From: Chitinophaga pinensis
GTDB lineage: Bacteria > Bacteroidota > Bacteroidia > Flavobacteriales_D > Crocinitomicaceae
DNA length: 6,099 nucleotides
Assembly: GCA_945861175.1 (NCBI GenBank)
Contig: CAMATR010000124.1
Span: forward strand, 1 to 6,099
Direction: 5' to 3'
The position numbers were made by a program, and so were the translations under genes. Shown one piece after another: positions 5,611-6,099 of the stretch; position 1 is the first letter of the stretch; the number at the start of each line of letters is the position of its first letter. The notes under the pieces were generated by a model, which did no database searches, had not been told where the DNA came from, and saw only the letters and a list, made by a program, of their open reading frames with translations.

Positions 5611-6099
5611 TTATTTAACCCTCAAACTTCTGCCTATCTGAAGCGTTGAGGTTGGACGAATCCCATTTAACTGACAAATTTTTGACACCGTTGTTTGGTT
5701 CCTATCAGCAATCTCGTTTAAAGTATCCCCAGTTTTGATTTTGTAATATTTCCTGAGGGAGGTTTGAACGACAAGTGCAGCATTATCAATCTGCTTTTCG
5801 ATAGTATCTTTTTCTAAAACTGGCTGAGGTTCTTCTAACTCTAATACCGATGGTTTTGCTCCCGGTCGGAACAGACCTTTGTGAACAAATAAATTTTCAT
5901 CCTTGCACAACTTTTTATCAAAATCAATTACCTCCTCCGGGTTAATTGGTGAATCGTAAAATCTTACTTCGAAATGCAAATGAGAGCCATACGAATGGCC
6001 TGTATTACCTCCAAGACCAATCACATCTCCTGCCTTAACTTCTTGATCTGGAGCGACAATTAACTTGCTCAAGTGAGCATATAAGGTTTCAAGACCATT
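5611..6099 (-). CDS. M23 metallopeptidase with C-terminal LysM domain, partial (5' end beyond base 6099)
   Basis: The visible 162 residues are the C-terminal part of a longer secreted peptidoglycan hydrolase or related envelope protein. The frame is open to the right edge, reading NGLETLYAHLSK at the border, so the true start lies outside; the TTG at 6072-6070 is internal Leu codon 10, not a start. The tail of the LytM/M23 domain is clear: YAHLS (His9, the conserved active-site His), GNTGHSYGSHLHFEV with HLH at 40-42 (catalytic His and a zinc ligand), and INPEEVI closing the domain. The first zinc-binding HxxxD lies outside the window, so activity cannot be judged. A linker rich in Pro, Glu and Lys (about 70-117) leads to one LysM domain (119-162, coordinates 5745 to 5614), with KTGDTLNEIA, the ICQLNGI core and a final RSLRVK; LysM binds glycan chains of peptidoglycan. 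M23 followed by LysM at the very C-terminus is a common Bacteroidota arrangement. Next to bamD it gives the start of the visible operon an envelope theme. Confidence 0.93.
   Translation of the reverse strand, partial: NGLETLYAHLSKLIVAPDQEVKAGDVIGLGGNTGHSYGSHLHFEVRFYDSPINPEEVIDFDKKLCKDENLFVHKGLFRPGAKPSVLELEEPQPVLEKDTIEKQIDNAALVVQTSLRKYYKIKTGDTLNEIADRNQTTVSKICQLNGIRPTSTLQIGRSLRVK

Larger units (their letters stand above)
1..6099 (-). other. Seven-gene co-directional operon with no intergenic regions
   Basis: Every gene is on the minus strand and the spacings in transcription order are +6, +1, +3, -7, -1 and +1 bases. No stretch longer than six bases is non-coding, so there is no conventional intergenic promoter, terminator, riboswitch or RNA gene. 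The promoter must lie to the right of base 6099 or inside a coding sequence, and the terminator to the left of base 1. Single-transcript expression is inferred from the spacing; the gene order bamD-rpoZ-coaBC-DUF4835-recN is one I recognise from Bacteroidota genomes. Confidence 0.85.

Noticed and set aside
5605..5670. Possible Bacteroidota-type promoter before bamD (GAAGTTTG resembling TAnnTTTG)
   Set aside because: The first base of the -7 element does not match and no TTG is found at the right distance upstream; it lies in the LysM coding sequence, so chance is more likely.
1..6099. CRISPR array, tRNA/rRNA, insertion sequence, prophage or defence module
   Set aside because: No spaced direct repeats, terminal inverted repeats, transposase/integrase motifs or structured RNA were seen, and nearly every base is taken up by seven housekeeping or conserved genes.

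Overview
The window looks like low-GC chromosomal DNA from a member of the Bacteroidota, probably of the Flavobacteriales/Cytophagales type. This rests on the gene set: a Bacteroidota-style RNA polymerase omega subunit, a DUF4835 secreted protein, a GSCFA-domain protein and a TPR-type BamD lipoprotein, set in the order bamD-rpoZ-coaBC-DUF4835-recN, which I recognise from this phylum. None of the gene starts I can see has a well-placed Shine-Dalgarno sequence, which also fits. I cannot name a genus.

All seven genes lie on the minus strand, so transcription runs from the right edge to the left. In transcription order they are: the 3' part of an M23 metallopeptidase with a C-terminal LysM domain (6099 to 5611, 5' end outside the window); bamD (5604 to 4765); rpoZ (4763 to 4440); coaBC (4436 to 3225); a DUF4835-family secreted protein (3231 to 2326); recN (2326 to 677); and the 5' part of a GSCFA-domain gene (675 to beyond base 1). 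Six, one and three bases separate the first four genes. coaBC and the DUF4835 gene overlap by 7 bases, the DUF4835 gene and recN by 1 base, and one base separates recN from the GSCFA gene. There is therefore no room for a conventional promoter or terminator between genes, and the block is most simply one operon with coupled translation.

Functionally the operon mixes envelope and core functions. The M23/LysM protein remodels or binds peptidoglycan, BamD helps insert outer-membrane proteins, and the DUF4835 protein is exported and possibly linked to type IX secretion. RpoZ is a small RNA polymerase subunit, CoaBC makes 4'-phosphopantetheine for coenzyme A, and RecN acts in double-strand-break repair. 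The GSCFA protein has no firmly known role. I found no mobile element, CRISPR array, RNA gene, phage gene or defence module. This is a compact housekeeping region; the two conserved but poorly understood families (DUF4835 and GSCFA) and the odd functional mix are the main points of interest.
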